Positions 33,055 through 47,708 of a DNA stretch of 64,000 bases are shown piece by piece. The notes under the pieces are model-generated. The model was not told where the DNA came from and searched no databases. It saw nothing but the letters and a program-made list of their open reading frames with translations. The position numbers and the translations under genes are program-made. Every line of letters begins with the position of its first letter. The first letter of the stretch is position 1. Source of the stretch: Hypomyces perniciosus. Its lineage: Eukaryota; Ascomycota; Sordariomycetes; Hypocreales; Hypocreaceae. Location: the NCBI GenBank assembly GCA_008477525.1, contig SPDT01000003.1:3100001-3164000 (forward strand). Reading direction: 5' to 3'.

Positions 33055-36000
33055 ACACCAACACCGCTGCAAGCTTCCCTCCTACACCTACAGGTACCCC
33101 ACCTTTTAAGTGCCTACTTACCAAAATTCACAACCTCTTAACTAGCTATCAAGAAAAACAAGCTTAATAACGCTCCCTTACCCCTTTTAGGCATTTAAAG
33201 AAAAATAATAAATACTATTAAACTTTAAGTAAACTAGGGATAATTAAACCTTACTACTGCTAGGTAGGCAGTAATCTAGTAATTTAAAAAAAAAGGTACC
33301 CCTTTACTTTTAAAATAAAAAGGGACTATAGTCTTTTTATTTATATTTAAAAAATACTGGATTAATAATAAATATATTAAAACTAATATTTTTATTTTTA
33401 ATTTTAATTTTAATATAAAATTTAGGGTTTTTTTTAAAAAATACTTTTAAAAAAACTTTTTTTCTTTTTTTTAAAGCAGGCTAATAAAAGCTTTTACCTT
33501 TAATAATAATAAATAGTTTACTGCATTTTATAAAATCTTTATATAAATTAAAGAAATTAATATAATTAAAAGAGTTAAATAAAAGGTTTTATTTTTAATA
33601 ATTTAAGCTATTAATAAGTATTTAATTAAATATTAAAAAAAATACTATCTTTTAATTACTTTATAAATAAATAAAGCATTTATTAATACTTTTAAAAGCC
33701 TTTTTTTTAAAAGCCTTTATAAACTTTAAAAAGTTAAATAAAAACCCCCTTTTAATTTAATTAATAATTATATAGTTAATTAATAAAGAGATTTATTAAA
33801 ATAATAACTAATAATAAATTAAATTTTACTTTTTAATTTAAATTAATTTAAATACTTTATTAATTATTAATAGCTTAAAGTAAATTATATAAACTATAAT
33901 TATAGTTAAAAGTATAAATAAAAACCTTTTAATAAAAAAAGAAAATAAATTTACTTTATAAAATAATAAAAGGCTAGCTTTTATTATAAAACCTAAAACT
34001 TAAAAATAAAATATAATAATTAAAAAATTTAATAATAAAATCTTTTTTAAATCCTATTAAACTATAATTAAAAAGAATCTTTATTATTAAAGTTAAATAA
34101 AAAGTTATTAAAATTAAAAAGCTTGATAATAAAAATATTATTTACTTTTAAAAAATAAAATTTAATTTTATACTATAAGCTAAAAATAATAACGTTAAAA
34201 AAGTACTCTTTACTTTAAGCTTAATTATAAAGGCTAATAGTTTAAAAATTAAAAAAGTATATATATAAAAGAGTTTTTTTATATAAAGTATTTTTAAATA
34301 TTATATTAATACTTTAATTATTTTCTTTATTAATATATTGATTTTAATTAAAGCTTAAAAAAGTATTAAATTTAAAGAATTTTTAATTTTTTATTAAAAG
34401 GCTTTTTTTAATAAAATTATTAATATTTACTATTATTTTATCTCTTTTAAAAAAGAAAGTAAAATAAACTTTAAACTTTTTAATTATTTAACTTTAATAA
34501 AACTTTAAATTTAAAGAGTAAAAATAATTTAATATAATAAATACTTTAGCTATTATAACCTTTAAAATATACTAAAACTATATATTATAAAAAATATTGT
34601 AAACTTGCCGTTTAATATATTAAAAAAAATAAACACTATAATAATTTAATTTAATATATTAACTGCTTTAAACTTTATTTATTTAATACTTTGAACTATT
34701 ATATATATTTAACTATTAAAAATAATATAAAAGTACATACTATTAAAAAATAATTTAAAAGTGTTAAAGAATTTAAAATTTAAAAATTTAAAAAAAAACT
34801 TTACCCTTTTTACCTAAGTTTAAATTTAATATATTTAAAAAAAGCTTTTTAAACTACTTCAGCTAAATCTTTTACTGCTTTTAAAGCTTAAATTTAAAGA
34901 CCCCTCCTTTTAAATAAAATAATACCCTTTACTTTTATAATAAAGCCCCTTTAAAATAAAATTAACTTAATAAATATCTTTAATAATTTATTAAAGGAAA
35001 GTTTATTACCCTACTATATAATAAAGGTTATTAATTTAAACGACTTTATAAATAATGCTTTAAAGGAATCTTTTAAAAAAATAAACTTTATAAATTTAAT
35101 TTATAAATAAACTTTATTAAAACTATTAAAAAAACTTTTACTTAAAAATCTTTTGAGCTAATATAAAAAAATAAAAATAGTATTATAATATAGCCTTTTT
35201 ACTAGCCTAAAAAATAGCTTTAATATTATATTTATTTAAAAGCTATAGATTTATTAAAATACTATATTATTTAAAAAATAAATAAAATCCTACTTTAACT
35301 TTTAAATATTTAACCTATTTAATAACTAAAAGGAAACTCAACCTTTTATTTTTATATATATTAAAAATTATTAAATTTACTATATTAATAACTTTTACTT
35401 TTAAAATTAAAATATAAGAATATATATTAAATAAAAGTCTATAGCTATATTATTATTAATATTTACTATAAAGCTTTTTAAATACTATAATAAAAACCTT
35501 TAAAAAATAAAGTTAGCCCCTTTTAAATTTAATTAATATAAAAGATCTTAAAATATTATATTAAATATAGTAATTGGGCTAAGTTTTAAATACTCTAGGT
35601 AATAGATTAGCTAAATAGGCGGATAAATATAACCTAGTCCTTGCCTTTATAGATGCCTTTATAAAAGATTCCGGAAAATATATTAATTTTATTTTTTTTA
35701 ACTGCCTTATATTAATAATTATTATAAAAACCTAAATATAGGCTTTAATTAATATATAGTTACTATTATACTTTTAAGCTTTATTAAGCTAATAGCTGGC
35801 GCAAGAAAGAAATATATCCTTTTTAAAAGTTTATAGGAATTTAGTTAACTAATATATATATATACCTAGCTTTTTTTAAAGTTAAATATAATTAACTTAA
35901 TTAAAGAAGATTTAAATGCAGCTATATAAATACTTTAAAGACTTTTCGCGGACTATATATAATTAATAGGTAAAAAGAAATACTAAAATAGATATAATGC

Positions 36001-36259
36001 CCTTTAATAGGATAAAGACTGCTAGATAGCCTATTTAACTATTATTATAGCGCCTTTCAAGATTAATAAATAAATTAAAGTAAAGAAAATATATTGGGTT
36101 AAGTAGGCCGGGGCCCTACCGCTTGTCAGCGCTAGGGAGCTCTTATCTGCTTACAAAGTAGATACAAGCTGACATACACATCGCGTAAGCGATGTATTAG
36201 ACTATGTAGACGCTTACAGTGCATGCATACAGCTTCTTCTTTATGTTAGCTATGTATTT

Positions 36260-36664
36260 TGTCGAGGGGGAATTGGCACTCCAAAACACACACACAACAC
36301 ACACACACACACCCACACACAACGACTGGTATCGAGCGCGGGAACCGCGTTCCTGACAGAACCACGAAGCGGCGATTGAGTAATGTAGGGGCTAAAAAGA
36401 TACTGCGGATCATTTGATCATGATGCCGGCAGCCAAAAGCAACCAACGGTTACCTTCATACGCCTCAGCGACTGTGTTCTCACAGGTGGGGTTATGTGTT
36501 GAAGGGGGAAGAAGGTTGTTGTTTATTAAACTAGGTCTATCTGTATGTCTTTATACTCCCGTGCTTTCCTAATCCAGTAGCTGCTTAAATAAGCAGCCAA
36601 CCTTTCTCGGGTAAGCTAACAAGAAAAAATGCTGGTGCGTTGGGCATGTCAGTTACCCCCGACA
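36260..36664. repeat. LTR-like repeat (family C), 405 bp
   Basis: Begins TGTCGAGGGGG and ends CCCCGACA; a C-to-T/G-to-A decayed copy lies at 62287-62688. I cannot find a matching 5-bp duplication, although GTAT occurs close to both ends. It carries the CA tract described separately. The open frame at 36246-36446 lies mostly inside it and is not a gene. Confidence 0.7.
36283..36320. repeat. CA microsatellite
   Basis: About 38 bases of nearly pure CA/ACA repeats inside the LTR-like repeat. The homologous tract in the copy near 62315 is interrupted by TA changes. Confidence 0.85.
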
Positions 36665-39600
36665 AAGTATATATATAGCGAGGCCACTACGGCATATTCT
36701 CTTTCATAGAATCAAGCTTCGTTTCCTATCTCTCTATACTCCATATAGCTGTGCCGCGCTCCGCCACAAAATATTATATAATATAGTTAAATATAAGAAA
36801 TATAATTACTAGGATAAAATTATAGTTAAAGCTAATTTAAGTAAAGGTATTTAGCAGGTAGTTAAATAGTGTAAAGCTATAGACTAGTTTTAACCCCCCT
36901 CTTTAATAAACAGCAATAAAAGTATTTTAAACCTTAAAGAGTAAGTAGATTTCTTTAAAAAATACCTATTACAGTAAAAGGGAGTTAAAGAAGATATTAA
37001 AAATTTATAGGAACTTTAAGTACTAGAAAACCTTTAAATACTATAAAATAAAATAATTATTAAAAAGGAGGTAAAAAAAGCTATAATTAAAGTAAAGAAT
37101 ACTATACTTAGCGCAGATAATATATTAATTACCTTTTTATACTATATATAGCCTACTATTAAAAAGTTTATTATAAACCTTTTTAAAGGCTACTTTAAAT
37201 TAAAATATTACCCCCTCCCCTTTAATAATATTAAAATTACTATTATATTTAAATTTAATAAACTTAACTATATAACCTATAAAGCTTTTAAGCTTATTTT
37301 ACTGCTATCCTATATAAAAAAAGGGTTTAAAAGGCTATTCATTACAAAGGTATCCCTTGTAATATTTAAATATAAAATCCTTTTAAAGTAATACTTTAAA
37401 GCTTTTTTTAAAAAAGCAGTTATAGATTTAATTGCCTATTTAATTTATAATGTTAAAGTTACTTTAAGTAAAGGGGAGGTTATAATTTTATTTACTTTTA
37501 ATATTTTTAAGGCCGTTAATATTATTATAAAGAATAGATTAGTTTTATAGTTTAAATAATAAAGATAGTTTATTTAGTGTATTAAATAAATAAAGTCTTT
37601 TATAAATAATAAAACTGCTTTTATTTATAAAAGAAATAAAATTAATTTATTAAGCTGTGCCTTTAAATATAAAGCTATATAGGGATTTTTATTTCTTTTA
37701 TTATAGTAATACTTTACTTTAATTTAATCTTTTAATTTAAAAATTAATAATTTTACTTTAAATATACTGATAACATTACTATATTTATTATAAGCAGGTT
37801 TATTTAAAAAACAGTTACTTTTATATAATAAACGCTTAATAAAATATTCAAGTAAAAAGTAAAAAAATATAGTATTTTTTAATTATATTAAAGTTAAATG
37901 ACTGCATTTTTACTATATAAAAGGCTAAATATATAAAAAAGGTATTAAAATAAAGGGAAAACTAATTTAGCTTAAAAGAATATTTAGTAATTAAAGGTTT
38001 ACTTTAATTTAAAGCCTTTTTTTAAAAAAATATATAAAGATACTTATAGATAAAGTATATAAAGTCTTTAATTTCTTTAAGTCGCTTAATAAAATTTAAA
38101 AAGGCTTATTTATTAAATCTATAATATAAGCCGTAAAGGCCTATATCCTTTTTATTAATTTATATAAAGTAAAAGTATAATAATTAAGGCATAAATAATA
38201 ATTATAAATTAACCTTATTAAATAGGTAAATATAAGAGTATTTAACTTAATAAATAAAATAAATAAAGCCTTTAAAGCTATAGTAAAGTAATCCTTTTAT
38301 TTTAAAGGATTATAAATATCTGTATTATATATAAAAAGTTAAAGGTCCCTTTAATTAATATTACTTTAGTTTAAACTTAATTTAAATATAGTAAAGTTTA
38401 TAGGATTAAATTAAAATTATTTAATTAATTAATATATTAATAAAAAACTTTTTTTAACTATTATAAATTAAATATTAGTATATTACTACTTCAATTAATA
38501 GAATTATTAAACCTATACTTTTTACTAAAAAGTCTTTATATATTCTCTGTAATTTTACTTTAAAAGGTCTAAGTAAATTAACTATAGTAAAGAAATACTT
38601 AAAAATAATTAAATCTTTCCTTTTTTATTTAATTTTAGCTTATTTTAATAAATTTTAAATTAAAGGGAATATAGGCTAAAGAGTAGTTATTTATTATAAA
38701 GTAAAAGTAATTATAAATATTAAATACTTTAATAATATAAAGGTTTATAATATAAAGGTATAGGCTGCTTTAAAGGCTATAAAGTTAATAGTTAAATATA
38801 TAAAAGAAAACTATATAATTTGAATAGCTTTCCTTTTCTTAAATAATTTATTAGTTATTAATAAGCTGTTTAGTAAGCCCCCCCTTTTATAAAAAGAATA
38901 TATATATATTTCTAGAAACTAATATAAAGTATCTCACCTTATAAAACCTTTATTTTATAGATTTTAGGATATAAGGATATTATAGGTAATAAATAAGTTA
39001 ACTATTTAGCTAAATAAGGTATAGCTTTCTTTATTGCGCTATAAAATTAGGCTATAATTATATATATTAAAAGATAGATTAAAAAAGAAGTTATAAAGGT
39101 AAAAAAAGCAAGATTAGCTTAGTAAAACCTTAAAGGGCTATAAATAATAAAGACTTAAAGCCCTAGCTTCCCCCTTAATATGCAAAGTGCAGATGAAGAG
39201 GGAAGAAGGGAAGGAAGGAAGGAAAAGGACGATATACTATTTATATATATTACACCCTAAAACTTAAACTCCTATACCTTATGTTTGTTTATTTGTTTTA
39301 TTATTTACGTCCACTAAATAAGCTAGTTATATAAATCCCTTATAGGCAATAGGATATTAAGAGCTGGCGGCTTATGCTGCTATTTACTGAGTTTTAATTT
39401 ATAAAGGAAAAAGGGTTAATCTGGGTAGTGTTAATCTATTTCCACTAAAAGAGGACTATAAAAGTCTACTTCTTTTACTAATTTCTAAAAGGCTTTACTT
39501 CCTATAAGTCTAAATAGGTAAAAAAGGGGGGTCTCTTTTAAGGGGATATTTAAAAGGAAAAGCTTAACTATTCTGTATTCCGCGAACTAGCTTTATCTTT

Positions 39601-40583
39601 TTAATTTACTGCATTTATAAATAGACTTTTTATTATATTTAAAGCATTTATAGTATTCCTAGAAATCCTTATATTTTAATTTTTCTATTAAAAGTTTATA
39701 GAGGATAGGGTATAAGAGTTTGAATTCTAGGGGGGAAGCTAGGGCCTTAAGTCTTTATTATTTATAGCCTTTTAGGGTTTTATTTAGCTAATCCTGCTCC
39801 TTTACCTCTACAATTTCTTTTTTAATCTATCTTTTAATATATATAATTATAGCCTAGTTTTATAGTGTAGTAAAGAAAGCTATACTTTATTTAACTAAAC
39901 AGTTAACTTATTTATTGCCTATAATATCTTTATATCTTAAAACCTATAAAATAAAGGTCCTATAAAGTAAAATACCTTATATTAGTTTCTAGAAATATAT
40001 ATATATTCTTTATATAAAAAAGGGGGGCTTATTAAATAGCTTATTAATAATTAATAAATTGTTTAAAAAAAGGTAAACTATTTAAATTATATAGTCTTCC
40101 TTTATATATTTAATTACCAGCTTTATAGCCTTTAAGGCATTTTATACCTTTATATTATAAACTTTTATATTATTAAAGCGTTTAATATCTATCGTTACTT
40201 TTACTTTATAATAAATAACCGCTTTTTAGCCTATATCTTTTTTAATTTAAAATTTATTAAAATAGGCTAAAATTAAATAAAAGGGGAAGGATTTAATTAT
40301 CTTTAAATATTTCTTTACTATAGTTAATTTACTTATACTTTTTAAGTTAAAATTAAAGAGAATATATAAAGACTTTTTAGCGAAAAGTATAGGTTTAATA
40401 GTTTTGCTAATTAAGGCAGTAGTATATTATAGTTTAATTTATAGTAGTTAAAGAGGGAGTTTTTTATTAATATATTAATTAATTAAGTAATTTTAATCTA
40501 ATCCTGCAAATCTTACTATATACTTAACTTAAGTTTAGGCTAACGCAATATTAACTAAAAGGACCTTCAACTTTTTATATACA

Positions 40584-40845
40584 TGTCAGAGACCCTCTTT
40601 AGGGCAGACAGATTGGGCAAGGGGCTGCGACCTTAAGGAAAAGTAGAGGAGGTTAAAGAGCAATCACTTAAAGGAGAAATAAGTGCTAATAAGCAGGTAA
40701 TAAGCCAGAAACTAATAGTTAAGTATAGCAGCAGTAGTTTACTGGTCTCTAAAGTTCTATATCTTTAAGGACTACAGTTACTTTTATATATATATTCCAG
40801 CCTATATAATATTATAAAAGCTCCAGAGCTTCCAGTCTTTTAACA
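40584..40845 (-). repeat. 3' LTR of the gypsy element
   Basis: The less mutated of the two LTRs. It reads TGTTAAAAGACTGG at its start on the minus strand and ends GGGTCTCTGACA. The polypurine tract abuts it at 40846-40861. Confidence 0.88.
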
Positions 40846-43559
40846 GGCTGCCCCCCCTTTTATAATATCGACCTTAATGCTGGCAAAGACCCTATATTTA
40901 ACTAGCTCTTTTCCAGCTTTTAATACCCTATTACTATACTAAACAGCAATTATTTCCTCTATAAACGCTTCTTTAAGCCCTAGACTTAAACACTTCAGTA
41001 TACAGTTAATAGCCTAAAAAATTTCTAACCTTATAGTTTAAAAGTACACTTTTATGCAATTAGACTTAAAAGGTAGCAGAGAAATCCTATATAATAAGCT
41101 AACCTTTTACTGCTAATATATAAGTAATTTACTTTATTTTTCTTTTCTTAATTCACTACCGCATATAAATGCACTATATATATTTTTACCCTACTTTTCT
41201 TTTCTTTTATAACTTTAATTCTTATTTACTTTTTTTTTTTTCTTTTCTTCCTTTTTATCTCTCTCTTTTTCTTACCCTTTCTCTTTTTATAGGCGCTTTT
41301 TCTATAAATATTCCTTCCTCTCGCTTCTTATTACCAGCTAACCTATTATACAATAACAATTCTCTTTTTTTAGTTTAGCCTGCTACTATAAATTCTCTTC
41401 TTCTTTCTGTAATAAATATTGCTGCTTTATAAGTTTTCTATAACTAATTCTTTACTATAACTTCCTATTTAATATATTTACAGCCTAGTTTCAGAAAATA
41501 ACAGTAATACTACAGTATCCAAAAACCTTAATATAGCAAGCCTATCTTCACTTACAGCCAATATTATCTTAATTGCATCTCTATTAAAACACCCTCCCTT
41601 TAAAATTACTATACCTTTACCAGTAAATCGCTATAAAGCTACTAGTAACTTAACCTAATAAATATTCTAATATAGATATAATTATTAGCTATTATTAACT
41701 TACTATAAATACCCTGCCCTATACTATTATTATTTTAACCTTTTAATTAAATAAAATATAAATTTAAAAAAAAACCTCTTTAATACTATAATAATAAATA
41801 TAAGTTTTATATAATTAGAAAGTAAAACTTTCTATATTAACTTATATTATACTAGCTACTTTTAAGAAATATTTTTATTGTTTCTTAAATAATAAGTTAT
41901 ATAATCTAATTGCCTGTTAATTGATTAATACCGCTAAGGTATTAATTTAATATTCTTAAAAGTCCCCTATTAAGAAAATAAATGCTTTAATATTACTTCT
42001 TTACTATATAATAATAGCTAATAAATAACCAGTCTATAATAGCACTACTATAAATCTAATATAAAAAGAACCTTATATTAATATAATAAAAGTTAAACTT
42101 AGTTAAAGAATAAAAAGAGAAAGAGTCTGCAGCGAATAAATAGTATTGCCGCTAAAACTTAAAGCATTTAAACCTTTAAGTTACTCTTAATTAGGTAAAC
42201 TTTCTCGCTATTATTACTGCTATTATATATACTTTTATTTTAGTATATATTTCTTTATTTATAATAGGCAGTTCTTAGCTAATTATTATATAATATATTA
42301 ATATACTGAAATTCCTATATTTCCTTAAATATATCCTACTACTATAAAAGATTATAATAAAGTGCTATTTAAAAGTAAAAAGAACTAGCTGTTAGTTAAT
42401 AGTAATATTGCTATTTATTTACTGTAAAATATATACTATTGCGAGTTTATTTTTTATTTTTAATTAACTAGTTAAAACTATATAGTACCTTACTCCCTTT
42501 AATTTTATAATATTTAATAGTAATAGCTAGTTATTTATTAGCAAGTTACTACTTATACTTTTAAATTAACTTAGTATTAGTAAAATCACTTTTCTTTTAT
42601 TAAATATTATTAGTCTTTAAATAGTGTTTCTATTTAATTAAATATAAGCGTTATATCCCCTTATACTTATAATTAATAATTTTTTTAATTTTAAATATCT
42701 CTTTAGCGCTAAAAAGGTAATCAATTAGCTTAAAAGGTTCTCCCTCGCGGCTATAATATAGTTTAAGATTTATAATATTAAAAATATTATAAATTTTAAT
42801 AAAAAATTAAAAATAAATTTAATATATTAATTTACTTATCCTAATTTAGCGTTTAATTTAATAGGGATTAATATACTTTTTAATGAGTTTTTTATTAGGT
42901 TATTAGAGTTTTACGTATTTTATAATAAGTAATACCTAATCGCCTATAGTAAATTTCTTTCTAAGTTAATAAATATTATATTACTTTTTATATTCTTTTT
43001 AGCTTTATTATAGTATTTATTTAACTATTTTATAAATAACTTGAAGCTTTTTTACCTTTATAATAATATTAATATAATATTTATAATAGGTTAGTTTATT
43101 ATAACTTAAAGTATTAGGCTTATAGCTAAACAGTAAAAAAGCTAGTAAATAGCTAATTATAGAATATTTAACACTATTATATATAAATTAAGTAAAAGAT
43201 AATTTTTATAGTTAATTATTTTATTATTTACTGTAAAAAGAATATAAATAATACTTTAAAGCTTAATTCTATTATGTAATTTAACTATTAGTCTATAAAT
43301 AAAAAGTAGTGTTAAATTGCTGTTTATAAGTAAATAAATAATAAAAACTTCGCTAAAATCTAGATTTAAATAATTAATCTCTGTTAAAGATAATTCCTTA
43401 TAGTATTTTAAAAATTAAATAAATATATTTTATAAAAAGGTTAGTGACTCTACTACTTATAATATATACTATTATAAGTATATATAAGGTATATTTTATA
43501 TATTAATTAATAATAATAAAAATTATATTATATAGGTATTTGCCTTTATAATTTAAAAT

Positions 43560-45200
43560 TTCCAGCAAATCTATAATAAAATCTATAGAAATTTGTTTAA
43601 AAGGTCTTTCTAATATTAGTAATAAAGTAAATTCACTATAAAGTTAATAAATTCTCGCCTTTATGATCTAGTAAACGTAATATATACATATATACCGCTT
43701 AATATCTCGCTTTATACTTTACTAATAATAGGTTAATATAATATATTTTAAAATATAATTAACTCCTTAATATTTAACAGTTAAATTATTATAAAGTAAT
43801 ATTAAAATCTTAATATAAAAACCTATTAATATATAAACTCTGCCTTAATAGTAAATTAGCTAGTTATTATTAATAACCTAGTTATTACTATAAAATATAT
43901 TAACTACTCTTTAACTCTAAACTTTTTATTAAATAAAATAATCTCTTTATTAAATTTATAAAATAGCTAAGCGCAAAAACTTTTATAGTTTTAGCAGTAA
44001 ACCTGTAATAGTTTACTATATAACCTATAAACCAGCAATTATAACTCTAGCTACTATACTTAACAGATAAGCTATCTATTAAATAGCATTTAATCCCTAT
44101 CCCTTAACTTAAAGTAACACTAAAGCAATACTTTTATTTATAGGCAACTTTATATATTCCTAGTTACTATAATATCCTGCTGCAGATCCTTCTAGTTTAT
44201 ATAAGCTATTAGCGTTTATACTATAAAAATACTATAAAATTATTAATATATAGCCTCGCTGCGATTCTTTAATTTCAGTAAGATTATAAAAATTAAAACA
44301 TTAAAATAAAGTATTAATAAGGTTAAATTTCCCTGGCCTATATTTAATGCAAAAATTAAATAAAGCTAATTTATTAAAAGCCTCTGCCTGCTAATATAAA
44401 AGCTTCTATTTATTTATAAAGTAATAATAGTTAAAATAGTCTATTATAATTTAAATCTTTATACTTATATACATTAAATAATATCTCTATATTTAAAAAG
44501 CCTTTATAATAGTAAGAAATTTAATATTAAAAGTATAATAATCTAATTTAAAACTATTTAGCTTTTTAATATATATATTATAAAGTATTAGGCATCTTGC
44601 TAATACTAAACTAATACTGCCTTGATTATATAGTTTAATGCATTTATCTTGATATAAATTAATGCCTTTAAATTATAATATATTAAAACAGGTTTCTTTA
44701 AAAACTTTCCTTTAAGCTATTAAAAAGCTTTAAAAGCGCTAAACTTTAACTGTAAAAAAACCTTTTTGCTTTTTATAAGTAAAATCTATTAAAAGTGCTG
44801 TAATTTTACTGTAATTTTTAATAAAGTAACAGTAAAACCCTATAAATCCTAGAAATATAAAAATATTATATATACTTCTAGGTATTAGCTATTTAATAAT
44901 AGCTTAAATATATAACTATTCTATTTTAATTCTATTAAGTGTAATAATATATTTAAAGAAAGGTATTAAAATAATATAAAAGATATATTTATTAATATTA
45001 GTATATAGCTTTATATTTTATAACTTTTTAAAAACCTAGTAAATATACTATATGTACTCTTTAAAAGTATAGCTATAAATTAATATATTATTAAAATATA
45101 TAATATAAATAAGATTAACTAGATTTTATAATATATTATTAATATATTACTGAAAAGTTATAGGGGAATTCATAAGGCCGAATAGTATAATATTGCACTT
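43560..45200 (-). pseudogene. gypsy pol remnants (reverse transcriptase and integrase core)
   Basis: On the minus strand near 45145-45185 the frame reads FGLMNSPITFQ, the Ty3/gypsy FGLxNAPxTFQ motif. In the same frame, after several stops, YFNNILIYS near 45064-45095 stands where YLDDILIYS is expected; both catalytic Asp codons have become Asn, as G-to-A change at GAT would give. Near 43562-43600 QISIDFIIDLLE matches the integrase core (first catalytic Asp of the DFI(T)DLP segment). The protein is dead, but family and orientation are clear. Confidence 0.85.
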
Positions 45201-47446
45201 AAAGTATTTATATTAGCAGTAAAATGCTATCTTTTACTTATTTCTTTATAGACAAAAATCTAGTAATATATGTCTTGTAAATTAAGTTTAGTAAGAATCT
45301 TAGTATATAAAAGTCTATTAAAAATCTTAAAAATTAATAGTAAAAGAGTATAGTTTTTGCAAGTTATTTTATTTAAAGTATAGAAATTAATATATATTTA
45401 CAGTTTGCTGCCTTTTTTTAATATAAAAATTACAGGGGCATTTATAGGACTAATAGACTGCTAAATTTACATATTTTATAATACTTTTTCTAAATACTCG
45501 CAAAAAGCTTCTAGCTCTTTAAGTGCTAGGTTATAGATAAAACTCTATAAAGGTATTTTCCTATCTTTTAACTTAATAGTGTACTGTCAATTTACTAATA
45601 TATTAATAGCTTTTTCTACAGAGAAAACACTGGTGAAATTATAATATATAAAAAGCAATTTTAAATATAAGGCTGACTTATAGTCTTTTAAGGAAGTAGC
45701 TTTATTTAAGTCAGGAGATAATAAATCTTTTAAAGCTTTTAACCTAACTTTTAGCTTTTTTTCAGTTATTAATATAAAAGCTATTTAGGCTTTTTTAATA
45801 GTTTATTATAGCTGCTTTTTAAAGGCTATTAAAATAATAAAATCCCTAGTTAAAGGATAATTCTATTGATTATATTTCTATAAATGGGTAAAATCGGCTT
45901 TTTAAAACCAAAATCTTTTTAAAATAAAGTCTTTTAGGCTATCAGTAATAATATAATAAAGTAGCCACTTTTTCTCTACTCCCTAATTATTAACTATCTT
46001 TATAAATATATCTATATAACTATAAATTATAATAGAAATACCTAGGAACATAACAGTAAATTTAAAAGCTAGTAATAGACTTTTTAATTAATCTTTTTAT
46101 TATAAAGAGATAATATAAATATTGCTGCTAGGATTAAATAAGGCATTTATATATTACCAGTAACTACTTAGCTGCATTTTTTTTAGTTGTTTTATAAATA
46201 GATTTATATAGCAATTATATTCCTAGGCTTAATAAACTATAGGTTTAGCATTTTTACTGGTAAAGTATAGTTAAATAGGGTTATTATATTTTTTAATAAA
46301 GTAGTATTTACTATTATACTTTATATAATTAAGAGCTTAGTAGGAGGTCTTATAGTAAAAACTACTGCATTTCTAATAAATTACCGAGTTAAAGAGGTTT
46401 CTTTATTCTTTTAAACCTTTAGATATTTCGGTTATTATATTCTTTAAAATATTAGTAGTGTAATCCTAGTATAATCCCTGCTAATTAATAAGTCTAGTCT
46501 TTCTATATCTTCTTTAAGATTAAGATTTTTATTAAAAGCTATTTGTATTATTAATATAGTTATATATAAAAGTCTAAGCGATTATACTGGTATAAATTAA
46601 CTCCTGCTAGGTTATAGGGATTCTATAGTAAAGTATCTGCTTATTTATTGCAGGGGAAAGGCATTATAAGAATATATAAATCTTAAACTATAAAGGAGTT
46701 ATTTTAAGGAACTTACTTTTAATAATCTTAAATTAAAAGAAAAATAATTAAAAAATTTATTTAGCAGTTTAATATAGGCAAAAAATCTATAAAGTTGCTT
46801 TATAGTATTTAGTTAAGCTATCGCGATTATTATCTTTAAGCTATTAACGAAATTTATTTTAAATAATTAATCTAGTAAATCTGCTTTTCTCTTTAAAATA
46901 GCTAACCTATTGCTATTAAATATCTCTTTTTAAGCAGGAAGCAGTATAGGTAATCTTATAAGCTACTTAAAAAAAGGTATTAAAAGATAATTTAAACTGC
47001 CTTTTAATAATAGTAAAAAAAGTCTATAATTCTGCTTAAAACTTTCCTTTATAATAAAAAGCTTAAATTTACACTTTACTTTAATCGCCTTTATAAAGTT
47101 ATTTCGAATTAATGGTATATAATAAATTAATTATAGGCAATAAACCTTTAATCTTTAAAAGTTTAAAAGAAGGGTTTTCCCTTTAAAAAGAGTATTTAAA
47201 TATTTCCGTTTAAAGTATACTTACTGCTTATCTTTTACTTATTAAATATAAGCATTAAATTCTTCTTTTATAAGTAAAGTATTATCTAAAAGGCCTAGTT
47301 AATAATCTAAAAGAGTAACTCTATTTAAAGGTCTTTGCGTCTAAAATATAGCCTCTTTACTAAAAGTAAACTAATTATTTGCCGCTAAAGGCATCTTTAA
47401 CTTTAATAGTCTTTTTACCTTTACTAGAAATAATAAAAAAATAGTA

Positions 47447-47708
47447 TATTAAAGACCCTTTTTAAGGCAGATAGATTAAGCGAAGGGCTATAACTTTAAA
47501 GAAAAGTAAAAGAGGTTAAAGAGTAATTACTTAAAGGAGAAATAGGTATTAATAAGCAGGTAATAAGCCAGAAACTAATAGTTAGGTATAGTAGTAGTAG
47601 TTTACTGGTCTCTGAAGTTCTATATTTTTAGGGACTATAGTTGCTTTTATATATACATTCCGGCCTATATAATATTACGAGAGCTCTGGAGCTTCCGGTC
47701 TCCTAACA
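47447..47708 (-). repeat. 5' LTR of the gypsy element
   Basis: Same 262-bp length as the lower LTR; the TGACA end has decayed to TAATA. A few internal words (CGAGAGCTCTGGAGC) are better preserved here than in the other LTR, so mutation was uneven. Confidence 0.86.

Larger units (their letters stand above)
36093..36767. mobile_element. 675-bp GC-normal insertion in the RIP-mutated LINE
   Basis: AAAATAT occurs on both sides (36086-36092 and 36768-36774). Deleting the interval restores continuity with the homologous LINE sequence near 59950-59975. The insert keeps CpG-rich words such as CGCGTAAGCG and CCGCGCTCCGCC, so it has largely escaped the mutation that erased its surroundings. It contains an LTR-like repeat at 36260-36664. 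The outer part has no recognised family. Confidence 0.75.
40584..47708 (-). mobile_element. RIP-mutated Ty3/gypsy LTR retrotransposon, 7.1 kb
   Basis: Two 262-bp direct repeats at 40584-40845 and 47447-47708 share most of their sequence apart from C/T and G/A differences, with TG..CA ends on the less mutated one. Just inside the lower LTR is a purine tract (minus strand AAAAGGGGGGGCAGCC), the expected second-strand primer, which fixes minus-strand orientation. The flanking 5-mers are ATACA and ATAAA, a probable decayed duplication of an ATAGG target in the LINE. The interior holds RT and integrase remnants and no usable frame. Confidence 0.92.

Noticed and set aside
36246..36446. 66-codon open frame rich in Cys/Val
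   Set aside because: It is the complement of the CA microsatellite and flanking LTR-like repeat; no protein character.
41169..41378. 69-codon Phe/Leu-rich open frame
   Set aside because: Arises from a long pyrimidine-rich tract inside the mutated gypsy element; low complexity and in the antisense direction.
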